A DNA stretch of 64,000 nt from an uncultured Planctomycetaceae bacterium. GTDB lineage: Bacteria > Planctomycetota > Planctomycetia > Pirellulales > UBA1268. Below are positions 18,439 through 26,972 of this stretch, one piece after another. The first letter of the stretch is position 1. Every line of letters begins with the position of its first letter. Made by a program: the position numbers and the translations under genes. Where the stretch lies: contig CAISJI010000188.1 in assembly GCA_903885565.1 (NCBI GenBank), positions 1 through 64,000 of the forward strand, in the 5' to 3' direction. Below the pieces are notes generated by a model. It was not told the DNA's origin. It did no database searches and was given only the letters and a program-made list of their open reading frames with translations.

Positions 18439-18482
18439 GCTGCGACCGGGCGAGCCCCGAGCCCAAGCCCAAACGACGGGGA

Positions 18483-18911
18483 TCAGGCCCGGAAGGTGAG
18501 CTGCTTGAGCCGGCGGTTTTTCCAGATTCTCCATCCGCCCATGGCCAGCCCGATCCCGGCAAACACGAGCGTCGAGGGCTCAGGAACGAACAGCAAGCGG
18601 GGATCGCGAGCCGGCGCCATGCCGCCGTAGCTGACCGCACTCACCGTGCGGATCGGCGTGGGCCGACCCGGTGCTTGACCGCTGAAATCAGCCGGTTCTC
18701 CAGTCTCAGTAGGCTGATCCATCCAAGCCCCTCTTTCCGGGCTGGGGAGGAGGCCCGCATTCCCCTCGGCCGCTGCCCATTGCCCCACACCCATGCCCAC
18801 GATTCCCGCCAGGCAGAGCAGGGCATACCGAGGAAAACCGGGCTGGCACGGCATGGGGGAGAGTCGTGGTCGGCTCGTCAGTCCGTCATGGCAAGAGAGA
18901 TGATTCGACAT
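18483..18911 (-). CDS. Small PEP-CTERM sorted protein
   Basis: About 142 residues with a hydrophobic signal-like helix (ALLCLAGIVGMGVG) and a clear PEP-CTERM tail: FVPEPSTLVFAGIGLAMGG, then WRIWKNRRLK. The middle is short, Pro/Gly-rich and unlike a known domain. ATG 18911 has GAGG about 8 nt upstream. ATG 18854 would place the signal peptide at the very N-terminus but has no ribosome site. It probably needs an exosortase encoded elsewhere. Confidence 0.72.
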   Translation of the reverse strand: MSNHLSCHDGLTSRPRLSPMPCQPGFPRYALLCLAGIVGMGVGQWAAAEGNAGLLPSPERGAWMDQPTETGEPADFSGQAPGRPTPIRTVSAVSYGGMAPARDPRLLFVPEPSTLVFAGIGLAMGGWRIWKNRRLKQLTFRA

Positions 18912-19061
18912 TCCGGCGACCTCAAAACTTTGGACCTGGCATCCAAAACCATCTGATGGTTTCTCAAAACCGTTGTCAATTCCCCCCAATTGGTGACTTA
19001 CGTTTCATGGCGCTGAGCCGCCACTCCCCCCGACCACAGGAGGGGTTGGGCGGCTGCTTCT

Positions 19062-22000
19062 TTACTTTTGACGTTCAAATGCCAGCGGCTTGGCATCCTT
19101 TGGCGCGCCTGAGAGCAGAAAGTCGAAGGCATTTGGTCCTTTGGAAACCACTTTCCCCACCATGGTGCCATTTTTTTCTGTCTGCAACGCCATCTCATCG
19201 GTGGAAGTGCCAATCTCACCGCTGAGTTCAACCGCTGGCTTACCGGCTGGAGTGGCCTTCCAGGTGAACCGGGAGTCCTCCGTCACCGTGAGGGTGATGG
19301 TGTCCTTGCCGGCCGTTGCCTGCCACACTCCGACCAGATCTGTCTCTGGTGCCGTTGGAGCTTGTGCCTGCTCTGCTGCCGGGGCTGCCTGCGCCTCGGC
19401 GGCCGGTTCCTCAGGGGCTTTGAGTTCCTCGGCCGGCGTGAGCGCATCCAGCAGCCGCTTGGCTACGAGATCGCTCGGCTGCTGGGCCACCACCACCTTC
19501 AGTGCTTCGCTGGCCAGATCTGCATAACCACCCACCAGATAGTGATAGGCCAGCACAAAGTGGCCGGCGGCGCTCGTCGGATTCGTCTTACAGAATTCCT
19601 CGAGTTTCCGCAGTTGGCCGGTGTAGGTGTCGACCGAATCGTAGAGGCTGCTGAGGGTGGTCCAGTCCATGCCGGGCGCCACCGCCAAGACGGAGTTGAG
19701 GGCCGCGGCTGCCTCCGGATACCGGCCCAAGGCAAAGAGCGTCAGAGCTCGCACCTCATGGATCACCGAATCCTTGGGCGAGAGCTTGACTGCTCTGTCG
19801 CAGCCACCCAGCGCTGAGGCATAGTCGGCCGCCTTGAAGCGGGCCAACGCCTCGTCGAACACACGGTTGGCTTCGCTGGCAGCGGTGGTCTGCGTGGCGG
19901 CAGCATTGCCTCCCTGCCCACCAGCGCCCCCCACGCCGCCGCCGCCTCCCTGATTGTCGGCAGTGCTCGTGAGATCGCCGTCGTTGGTGACGTAATTATT
20001 CACCACGATCGGCTGCGAGTAATCGTAGGGGGAGGTAGCAGTCACCGTGGCAGGAATGGCGGAATAGTAGGGATTCACATACCCACCTCCATATCCCAGC
20101 GACGAATAGCCCAGGCCCCACCCGCTGGCCAGCGATGCCAATCCCCACGTGGTGGCTCCAAAAGCATAGGGATTTCCATAGCCGCCTCCCCAGTTGCCAC
20201 TCCAGCAGCCGTTGTACCAATTGTTGTAGTAGGGATTCACAAAGCTGCTGTTCCAAGCATCGACTCCATAGCCATAGCCGCCGTACCCGCCGTACCCGCC
20301 GTACCCGCCGTAGCCGCCATTGCCACCGTAATACCCACCGCCATATCCGCCATACCCACCACCACCCCAGCCACCAAGGCCCCAACCACCCAGGCCGCCG
20401 ACTGCGATCCCCACGTTGGTATTGCCGCCATAGCCACCGCCATACCCACCGTTGATATTGACGCTGTTACCGATGTTGTTGCCGATGTTGGTGTTGTTGC
20501 CGATGCCGTTGCCAATGCCGGGCCTATTGTTCCAACCCGGTCTGTTATTCCAATCTGGCCTGTTGTTCCAGTCGGGTCTGTTATTCCAGCCTGGGCGATC
20601 GCCACCACCACCGATGCCGGGGCGGCCGGGCCGATCGCCACCTCCACCAATCCCAGGCCTACCTGGCCGATCACCCCCTCCGAATCCGCCGGGCCCATTG
20701 CCGCCGCCGATGCCGGGGCGATTCCCACCCCCGATCCCAGGCCGATTGCCCGGCCCACCACCACCACCGATCCCGCCGGGCCCATTGCCGCCGCCGATGC
20801 CGGGGCGATTCCCGCCCCCGATACCCGGCCGATTGCCCGGCCCACCACCACCGCCGAGGCCACCCGGCAATGTTGTTGGCCGATTGCCCAAGCCGAACCC
20901 GCCGCCCGGGCCAGGCCCACCGCCATCGGGACGATTGCCACCCCCACCCGGTCCGCCCATGCCAGGCCCGCCAATCCCGGGGCGATTGGGGCCATTCGGC
21001 GAGGGGAACGAGGGCTTGGTCATCCCACCCAAGCTCGGCCGATTGGGGCCGCCGCCGCCGCCAATACTGCCGGGGAGCGTGGTGGGACGATTGCCACCGC
21101 CGAGATTGCCAGGCCGATTGCCGCCGACGCCAGCGCCGGGGCCACCGCCGCCAATGGTGCCAGGCAACGTGGTCGGACGATTGCCCAGCCCCGCACCCGC
21201 ACCTGGGCCTGGCCCCACGCCTGGTCCGCCACCGCCACCGCCACCGCCACCGCCACCGCCGCCGCCGCCGAGATTCCCCGGCAGGGTTGTGGGACGATTG
21301 CCGAGCCCCGCTCCACCGCCACCCAAGCCACCCGGGCCACCACCACCAGCCTGTCCGATCTGTCCCGGCCGAAACGACGGAGATGGACGATTCGCGAATC
21401 CGCCCCCCGGCTGACTCGCCATGCCCCCACCCATGCCCATTCCTCCCGAGCCGATCGGCCGATTCATGCCGCCAATGCTGCCCGGCAAACCGGGACGCAC
21501 GCCACCGGCACCGGCACCGGGAAAATTCGGACGCCCCCCCGCCCCCAAGCCGGCACCAGCATTCCCGGGGACTCCGGCCGGACGATTGAGGCCACCCAGG
21601 CCGCCCGGCTGGAGCCCACCCAGCCCCGCGGGCCGCTGCATCCCCGCAGCGCCCGGCCGGTTGAGGCCGGCAGCGCCTGGCATCGAGGGGCGCATGCCGG
21701 CGCTTGGAAACGAGGGACGGGCCATGTTGGCTGGACCACCCGCCATGTTGGGCCGTTGAAAATTCGGTTGCTGCATGGCTGGCCGCTGGCCCATTTGGCC
21801 CATTTGAGGCATGTTGGGACGCTGCATCTGCGGCATGTTGGGACGCTGTCCCATCTGTGGACTCGGTCGCTGCATCTGCGGCATGTTCGGCCGCTGCATC
21901 TGTGGACTCGGCCGTTGCATCTGCGGCATCTGTGGCCGCTGTCCCATTTGCGGACTCGGCCGCTGCATCTGAGGACTCGGCCGCTGCCCCATCTGAGGGC

Positions 22001-22151
22001 TTGGCCGCTGCATTTGTGGCATGGCGGGACGTGCGCCACCGCCCCCCACGCGTCCCATCGAGGGCCTTCCGCCCCCGGGAGCGCCAAGAGCCACCGAGAC
22101 TCCAGCTACCGTCATCAGCACTACGCAGACACACGCCACAATTGCGCGCAT
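19062..22151 (-). CDS. Large exported low-complexity protein with TPR-like region
   Basis: 1029 residues. Signal peptide at about 1-24, then Met/Gln/Pro/Arg repeats (MQRPSPQMGQRP), long Gly-rich stretches punctuated by NRPTTLPG and NRPGIGGG motifs, a polyglycine run, WNNRPDWNNRP repeats and a YGGYGGYGG tract. Near residue 760 a folded part begins: TPR-like helices (FDEALARFKAADYASALGGCDRA and ALGRYPEAAAALNSVLA), then an Ala/Glu/Pro linker and a C-terminal beta-rich module of about 85 residues starting LVGVWQATAGKDTITL. The product is probably secreted or wall-attached. ATG 22151 gives the signal peptide. The function is unknown. Confidence 0.8.
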   Translation of the reverse strand: MRAIVACVCVVLMTVAGVSVALGAPGGGRPSMGRVGGGGARPAMPQMQRPSPQMGQRPSPQMQRPSPQMGQRPQMPQMQRPSPQMQRPNMPQMQRPSPQMGQRPNMPQMQRPNMPQMGQMGQRPAMQQPNFQRPNMAGGPANMARPSFPSAGMRPSMPGAAGLNRPGAAGMQRPAGLGGLQPGGLGGLNRPAGVPGNAGAGLGAGGRPNFPGAGAGGVRPGLPGSIGGMNRPIGSGGMGMGGGMASQPGGGFANRPSPSFRPGQIGQAGGGGPGGLGGGGAGLGNRPTTLPGNLGGGGGGGGGGGGGGGPGVGPGPGAGAGLGNRPTTLPGTIGGGGPGAGVGGNRPGNLGGGNRPTTLPGSIGGGGGPNRPSLGGMTKPSFPSPNGPNRPGIGGPGMGGPGGGGNRPDGGGPGPGGGFGLGNRPTTLPGGLGGGGGPGNRPGIGGGNRPGIGGGNGPGGIGGGGGPGNRPGIGGGNRPGIGGGNGPGGFGGGDRPGRPGIGGGGDRPGRPGIGGGGDRPGWNNRPDWNNRPDWNNRPGWNNRPGIGNGIGNNTNIGNNIGNSVNINGGYGGGYGGNTNVGIAVGGLGGWGLGGWGGGGYGGYGGGYYGGNGGYGGYGGYGGYGGYGYGVDAWNSSFVNPYYNNWYNGCWSGNWGGGYGNPYAFGATTWGLASLASGWGLGYSSLGYGGGYVNPYYSAIPATVTATSPYDYSQPIVVNNYVTNDGDLTSTADNQGGGGGVGGAGGQGGNAAATQTTAASEANRVFDEALARFKAADYASALGGCDRAVKLSPKDSVIHEVRALTLFALGRYPEAAAALNSVLAVAPGMDWTTLSSLYDSVDTYTGQLRKLEEFCKTNPTSAAGHFVLAYHYLVGGYADLASEALKVVVAQQPSDLVAKRLLDALTPAEELKAPEEPAAEAQAAPAAEQAQAPTAPETDLVGVWQATAGKDTITLTVTEDSRFTWKATPAGKPAVELSGEIGTSTDEMALQTEKNGTMVGKVVSKGPNAFDFLLSGAPKDAKPLAFERQK
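20688..20861 (-). repeat. Two tandem 87-bp units inside the Gly-rich gene
   Basis: The segment beginning GCCGGGCCCATTG at 20688 recurs at 20775 and the two units are almost identical, giving an exact 87-bp (29-codon) period. It is an in-frame duplication within the NRPGIGGG region of the low-complexity protein. Confidence 0.7.
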
Positions 22152-22248
22152 TCGTTCATACCTTTTAAAGAAGAAGCAGTGTGCAAACCATTGACAAACT
22201 GCCGGCAAATCAGGAGAGCAGAACACCACAAACAGGCTTCGCTGCAGA

Positions 22249-23562
22249 CTACTTGACCACCGGCTTGGCCGGCTGTGGAACCGCGGGAACCGGCACCCCG
22301 ACCGGCCGTGGAGCAGCCGCCGCGGGGGCCGCGGCCGGACTCGTCGAGGCGCTGGGCTTGGCGGCCGGAGCGGGCGACGGGGCTGCCGTGGCGGGAAGAC
22401 TCGAGGACGGGGCTGTCGCCGGCACCGCTGGCTTGGAGAGGGCTGTGCCCGGATTGGCTGCTGCCGGAGCGGCCGGTTTGTTCTCGTTGGCGGCAGGACT
22501 CGCAGCAGCCTCGGCCGGCTTCACACCCGTGTCGTCCGGCCGCGGCGGCCGGCGGGCGATCTTCAATTCGAATTCCGGTTCATCGGCACCGGCCACAATC
22601 CGATCACTCGAACGCACCGTGAAGTGATCCTCGTCGGTGGGAGCGAGCGTCACCGTGGCAGAACCGGTCGTGCCATCGGGCATGGCGGCCTCCGACTTGA
22701 CCACCCAGCCCGCTTCGGTCGGCGTCCATTCCCCTTCGCTGAAGCCGCCATCGGAATCGAACGTCCAACTGCGGAGCGTCCCCTCAACGGCATCCCAGCC
22801 GATGCGCTGTGTGCTCTGCGATTCGGGGAGACCGCCCACCGAAAGGGTGTAGTCGCCGAGCAGGAAATTACCGTCCTCGCTCCAGCGGTAGCTGATGGCC
22901 GTGCGTCCCTCGGGGCTTTCGTCAACCCAATCCCCCACCAGCCACGAGAGCGACAGCAGCATCTCCTGCGGCGTGGGGAGCGGATCATCGGCAAATTCGC
23001 GGTAGGAGGCGATCGGCCAGTGATCCCCAACCTTATCGCGCACGGCGATGTAGCGGAGCTGGGCAGCGGCAGCGCCATCCTCAGCCGTGATGCGCCGCAC
23101 CCCTTCCTCGATCGCGAGGCTGTCACCGAGCGACCGCACATCGGTCACCTCAAGCTCCACGACAGCCTGGGGAAACTGCGTGAAAAATGCCTTGAAGAGG
23201 CCGGCGATCTCCGCCTTGCCCACATAGGCGTTGCCGTTTTCGTCGATCAGTTCGCCCCCCTCCATGAAGTGTCCCGCCAGGCCCTCGGCATCGGCGCTGT
23301 TGAAGGCCTTGACGGTGGCCTCCATCTCCTGGGCAACCTTGGCGACCAGTTCCGGCGAGGCTGCCGGTGCCTCTACTTCCACGACGGCAATAACCTCGGT
23401 GGCCTGCGCTCCATCGGCCGGCTGGGCCGCCGCACTCCCACCAGCCCCCATCACAGCCAGCAGCGCCAGTGCGAGCATCGCCACAATCTCTTGTGCGCAG
23501 ATGCGTCCTCTGCCCAACGAATCCACCGTGTCGAATCTGTTCACTACGTCCAGCAACTTCAT
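22249..23562 (-). CDS. Exported SnoaL/SgcJ-type (NTF2-fold) protein with a lipocalin-like second domain
   Basis: 437 residues. Signal-like segment (about residues 26-48, LALALLAVMGAGGSAAA), an NTF2-fold domain of the SgcJ/EcaC kind (MEATVKAFNSADAEGLAGHFMEGG), then a beta-rich domain starting LSWLVGDWVDESPEG and continuing through IGWDAVEGTLRSWTFDSDGGFSEG, and an Ala/Pro-rich disordered tail of about 90 residues. ATG 23562 has GAGGGG just upstream. The protein at 31764-33023 has the same two-domain order. The NTF2 fold binds small molecules, but no substrate is evident. Confidence 0.8.
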   Translation of the reverse strand: MKLLDVVNRFDTVDSLGRGRICAQEIVAMLALALLAVMGAGGSAAAQPADGAQATEVIAVVEVEAPAASPELVAKVAQEMEATVKAFNSADAEGLAGHFMEGGELIDENGNAYVGKAEIAGLFKAFFTQFPQAVVELEVTDVRSLGDSLAIEEGVRRITAEDGAAAAQLRYIAVRDKVGDHWPIASYREFADDPLPTPQEMLLSLSWLVGDWVDESPEGRTAISYRWSEDGNFLLGDYTLSVGGLPESQSTQRIGWDAVEGTLRSWTFDSDGGFSEGEWTPTEAGWVVKSEAAMPDGTTGSATVTLAPTDEDHFTVRSSDRIVAGADEPEFELKIARRPPRPDDTGVKPAEAAASPAANENKPAAPAAANPGTALSKPAVPATAPSSSLPATAAPSPAPAAKPSASTSPAAAPAAAAPRPVGVPVPAVPQPAKPVVK

Positions 23563-23855
23563 GCGTATCCCCTCATGTGTGCGTTCCACGCCCGGATGAC
23601 TGCCCCTGCGCAACGGGCAGACCACCACCCCAGCAACGGCCGTGCAGTGGCCAGCACGATAGCGAACCATTTTCTCTCCGGAACCGCAAGTAACGGGTTG
23701 GTTTTTCTTGGCGAAGTGGGTTTCGGGCTTGGAAAAATGGCCCGTCTGCTTGCACCCAAGCCTGAGGACCAGCTAGTTTTTCCCGCAGGTTCGTCGCCAC
23801 TGGCGACGGCGTTCGCCGCCTCTGTTCCGCTGCCATCCCATCCAGGAGACCACCC

Positions 23856-24284
23856 ATGCCACTGCCCACCGATCTGCCCACCAAGCAGGTATTCTCGCTG
23901 TTTGAAGAGTTCAAGAACTTTGCCTTCAAGGGAAATGTTGTCGATCTCGCCGTCGGCGTGATCATCGGCGGCGCGTTCGGCAAGATCGTCTCGAGCCTCG
24001 TGGAGAACATCATCATGCCGCTGGTGGGCGTCGTTCTGCCGGGAGATCAGGGCTACAAGGATTGGGCGATTCAGTTGGGCGCCAAGAGCATCCCCGTCGG
24101 CCTGTTCCTGGCTGATATCGTCAGCTTCCTGCTCCTGGCAGCCGCCCTGTTCCTCTTCATCGTGAAGTTTCTCGGCTGGCTGATGAAGACCAAGGCTGCC
24201 GAAGAACCGGCTCCGGCGGCGCCCGAGCCGACGGCGGAGGAAAAGCTCCTCACCGAGATTCGCGACCTGCTCAAGGCGCGATAG
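23856..24284 (+). CDS. mscL: Large-conductance mechanosensitive channel MscL
   Basis: 142-residue inner-membrane channel that opens under hypo-osmotic tension. N-terminal amphipathic helix and TM1 read FEEFKNFAFKGNVVDLAVGVIIGGAFGKIVSSLVENIIMP, the MscL signature; TM2 lies in FLADIVSFLLLAAALFLFIV. A cytoplasmic helix carries EEKLLTEIRDLL. ATG 23856 has AGGAG about 7 nt upstream. It is monocistronic and ends at a strong terminator shared with the convergent YTV gene. Confidence 0.97.
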   Translation: MPLPTDLPTKQVFSLFEEFKNFAFKGNVVDLAVGVIIGGAFGKIVSSLVENIIMPLVGVVLPGDQGYKDWAIQLGAKSIPVGLFLADIVSFLLLAAALFLFIVKFLGWLMKTKAAEEPAPAAPEPTAEEKLLTEIRDLLKAR

Positions 24285-24318
24285 TTGTCCTTGAAAAAAC
24301 AGACATCAAAAAAAAGAA

Positions 24319-24356
24319 GCGGGCCGGACGACGTATCGTCCGGCCCGCCCTTGTTT
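24319..24356. terminator. Bidirectional terminator between mscL and the YTV gene
   Basis: Perfect 13-bp stem GCGGGCCGGACGA/TCGTCCGGCCCGC with a CGTA loop. On the plus strand it is followed by CCTTGTTTT. On the minus strand it is followed by a T-rich tract, the complement of the A-run at 24307-24318. It lies between convergent stops at 24284 and 24401 and can serve both genes. Confidence 0.88.
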
Positions 24357-24400
24357 TCAGTCCACGCCCGGTGAGGGGCGGGGAGCTTTACGACGGATCC

Positions 24401-26539
24401 TTACTTGCTGCAACGACGGCAGCGGTGCTTTCCGCAGCCCTTCTTGCAGCTGGAACCACAGCCACCTTCCGAACCGCAGCTGCCGCACGAGCCGGCATCG
24501 CCACAGGCCGAAGCGGAGCTGCCGCAGTCGCCGGAGGCACAGCCGCCAGCCGAGCTGCCACAGTCACCCGAAGCACAGCCACCCTCCGAAGAGCCGCACG
24601 CATTGGTGACGGGCACTTCGACGGCAACCTGCACGCACTTCTGCACGGCGACTTCCTTGGCAACCTGCTGCGGGACGCGGACCGTGTAGGATTGCGTCTT
24701 CGTCTCAGGCACACAGTCGTACACCGTCACAGAGTAGCTCTCGGTCTTCTGCTGCGGCACCATGACCGTGTAGGAAACTTCCTTCGTCATGGTCTCGGGC
24801 ACGCAACGGGTCACCTGATACTCCCGAGTCTTGCTCTCGGTGCGGTACTTGGTGACGTTGACCGAACGGCTCTTCTGCTCCGGCACGTACTTGGTCACCG
24901 TGTAGGTGCGGGTCCGCTCCTCCGGCACCTGGACGGTGACGGTGTAGTTGCGGGTCCGCTCCTCGGAACGATACTTCGTGACGTTGACCGAACGGGACTT
25001 GGTCTCGGGAACCATCTTCGTCACGGTGTAGTTCCGGGTACGCTCTTCCGAACGGCACTTGTTGACAGTGACCATGCGGCTCTTCGTCTCGGGAACCATC
25101 TTCGTCACGGTGTAGTTACGAGTCTTCTCCTCGGAACGATACTTGGTGACGTTGACCGAACGGGACTTCGTCTCGGGAACCATCTTCGTCACGGTGTAGT
25201 TACGAGTCTTCTCCTCGGAACGATACTTGGTGACGTTGACCGAACGGGTCTTGGTCTCGGGAACGTACTTGGTCACGGTGTAGCTGCGAGTCCGCTCTTC
25301 GGGACGGCACTTCGACACCGTGTAGGTGCGGGTGCGTTCCTCGGAACGGGTCTTGTTCACCGTCACCATCCGGCTGCGCTGCTCCTGACGGCACTTGCTG
25401 ACCGAATAGGAGTAGGGCACTTCCTCAGTTGTGCACTGGTAGGTCGTGTAGGGAACTTCCTTCGTTTCGCACGTCGGAACCCAAACACGCTTGCAGCACA
25501 TCTTCGGAGGGCATGGGCAACCGCCAGCATCGGTGCCGCTCGAAGCGACCTCGACCTGCTGCGACTCCCAACGGCCACCCTTGACCTGCACCGTGCGGGA
25601 CGACTGAACCGGGACGCGCTTCTGCACGGTCCGGCTGCCGGTCATCTGCTCGGTGTAGGGCACGTTCACCGTGTAGGTCTGCTCGACCTGCTCGGTGTAA
25701 GGGACATTCACTGTGTAGGTCGAAACCTTCTCTTCGGTGTAGGGGACCATGACGGTGTAGGTGGAGGTCTTCTCCTCCTGAACCGGCACGCTCACCGTGT
25801 AGGACTGCTCAACCGACTCGGTGTAGGGAACCTGGACGGTGTAGGTGGAGGTCTTCTCCTCCGACACCGGCACCATCACCGTGTAGGACTGCTCAACCGA
25901 CTCGGTGTAGGGAACCTGAACGGTGTAGGTGGAGGTCTTCTCCTCCGACACCGGCACCATCACCGTGTAGGACTGCTCAACCGACTCGGTGTAGGGAACC
26001 TGCACCGTGTAGGTCGACGTCTTCTCTTCGGTCTTTGGCACCATGACGGTGTAGGTGGAGGTTTTCTCCTCCGACACCGGCACGTTCACCGTGTAGGTCT
26101 GCTCGACCGACTCGGTGTACGGAACCTGAACCGTGTACTCAGACGTCTTCGTCTCAGTCACGTTCTTGTTGACCGTGTAGTTCACCGACTTGGTCCGAGT
26201 CTCGGGAACCTGCACGGTGACCGTGCGGGTCCGCTCCTCGGTCCGCGGAACGCGCTTGTTGACCGTGTAGGTCCGCTCGCGCGTTTCGGTGGTGTACTCA
26301 GTCGACATGACGGTTTTCATTTCCGTCACGTACTGGCGCTGATACACCGTCTTGGTCGAGGCACCGCAGCCACCGGCGGCCACGACCTCACCACCCTCAA
26401 CACCACCCTCGACGGCAGTTGCGTTTCCGCAACCGCCTTCGCAATTTCCGCACGAACCGCAGTCAGCTGCCCACGTGCTGACGCACATGGCCAAAACTGC
26501 GATCGCCGGCACAATGCCGAACACACATTTACGAATCAC
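24401..26539 (-). CDS. Cysteine-rich YTV-repeat cell wall protein
   Basis: 712 residues. Signal peptide (MIRKCVFGIVPAIAV through TWA), Cys/Gly-rich N-terminal part, then two tandem arrays of 28-residue units: one built on TYTVQVPYTESVEQSYTVMV with SEEKTS, the other on RNYTVTKMVPETKSRSVNV with TKYRSEE. Between them is a Cys-containing segment (CPCPPKMCCKRVWVPTC), and the end is a Cys/Gly/Ser-rich tail finishing KKGCGKHRCRRCSK. Cys-rich YTV-domain proteins are known from planctomycete cell walls (Rhodopirellula), where disulfide cross-linking is proposed. GTG 26539 has GGAGG 5 nt upstream; the TTG at 26551 overlaps that ribosome site and is less likely. Confidence 0.9.
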   Translation of the reverse strand: MIRKCVFGIVPAIAVLAMCVSTWAADCGSCGNCEGGCGNATAVEGGVEGGEVVAAGGCGASTKTVYQRQYVTEMKTVMSTEYTTETRERTYTVNKRVPRTEERTRTVTVQVPETRTKSVNYTVNKNVTETKTSEYTVQVPYTESVEQTYTVNVPVSEEKTSTYTVMVPKTEEKTSTYTVQVPYTESVEQSYTVMVPVSEEKTSTYTVQVPYTESVEQSYTVMVPVSEEKTSTYTVQVPYTESVEQSYTVSVPVQEEKTSTYTVMVPYTEEKVSTYTVNVPYTEQVEQTYTVNVPYTEQMTGSRTVQKRVPVQSSRTVQVKGGRWESQQVEVASSGTDAGGCPCPPKMCCKRVWVPTCETKEVPYTTYQCTTEEVPYSYSVSKCRQEQRSRMVTVNKTRSEERTRTYTVSKCRPEERTRSYTVTKYVPETKTRSVNVTKYRSEEKTRNYTVTKMVPETKSRSVNVTKYRSEEKTRNYTVTKMVPETKSRMVTVNKCRSEERTRNYTVTKMVPETKSRSVNVTKYRSEERTRNYTVTVQVPEERTRTYTVTKYVPEQKSRSVNVTKYRTESKTREYQVTRCVPETMTKEVSYTVMVPQQKTESYSVTVYDCVPETKTQSYTVRVPQQVAKEVAVQKCVQVAVEVPVTNACGSSEGGCASGDCGSSAGGCASGDCGSSASACGDAGSCGSCGSEGGCGSSCKKGCGKHRCRRCSK

Positions 26540-26972
26540 GCACACCTCCAAAAAGACAAGAAGGAAGAACAGGACAACTGAAAACTCGAGCAGGCTTATT
26601 CGAACTCGCCCGGTCTTCGGTCGATCGAAGAGACGCCTCTCTCAACGACCGAACGACTCGGCCGTCTGATAAGTTGGATAGATTACGTTGACTAAACCGG
26701 CTTTCAAGTGCTCGGTTTGCGAATTTTTTGGCCACCCGGTTGGAATTTCCCGAATGTCTGCAAATTACGGCTGGAAATGACTCTTTTCGCCATTCGCCTC
26801 CAGCCCGACGTGGCCGGCATAAAAGCAGATTTCGGTGACGATTTTCGCGTCAGGGCATTCCTCCCCCGGCAGAACGGTGCCGAAGCGGGGACTTGGCCCT
26901 GCCACTGGAGCCGAGGGGAGTGATTTTTCTCTACTGGAAAAAAATTATCTTTTCTTCTGGCCAGATGCGCGG
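26540..26972. other. Intergenic region upstream of the YTV gene
   Basis: About 430 bp. It holds the YTV gene leader, a palindrome TCTTCG-GTCGAT-CGAAGA at 26614-26631 and a possible promoter at 26680-26708. The distal part toward 26972 is AT-richer with T-runs near 26920-26960, but no perfect terminator stem was found. There is no credible gene. Confidence 0.5.
26680..26708 (-). promoter_or_regulatory. Possible sigma-70-like promoter of the YTV gene
   Basis: Read on the minus strand, TTGAAA (26708-26703) is separated by 17 bp from TAATCT (26685-26680), about 140 bp before the GTG start. The -10 match is weak, so this is a tentative site. Confidence 0.3.

Noticed and set aside
18990-19061. GC-rich inverted repeat near 19017-19060 as a terminator of the Gly-rich gene
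   Set aside because: The stem is imperfect and no T-run follows on the minus strand.
20278-20317. 9-bp tandem repeats (CCGCCGTAC-type) as a possible regulatory array
   Set aside because: They encode the YGGYGGYGG tract inside the coding frame of the Gly-rich protein.
20671-22134. Frames in other phases across the Gly-rich gene
   Set aside because: Repetitive GC-rich DNA is open in several frames. Only the 19062-22151 frame has a signal peptide and a folded C-terminus.
24780-26250. CRISPR-like appearance of regular repeats
   Set aside because: The repeats are in frame (84-bp period), have no unique spacers and encode the YTV units; no cas genes are nearby.
24371-26581. Long plus-strand open frame (736 codons) opposite the YTV gene
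   Set aside because: It is the mirror of a repetitive GC-rich gene; its His/Leu/Arg repeats simply reflect the YTV codons read backwards. There is no signal peptide, ribosome site or family match.
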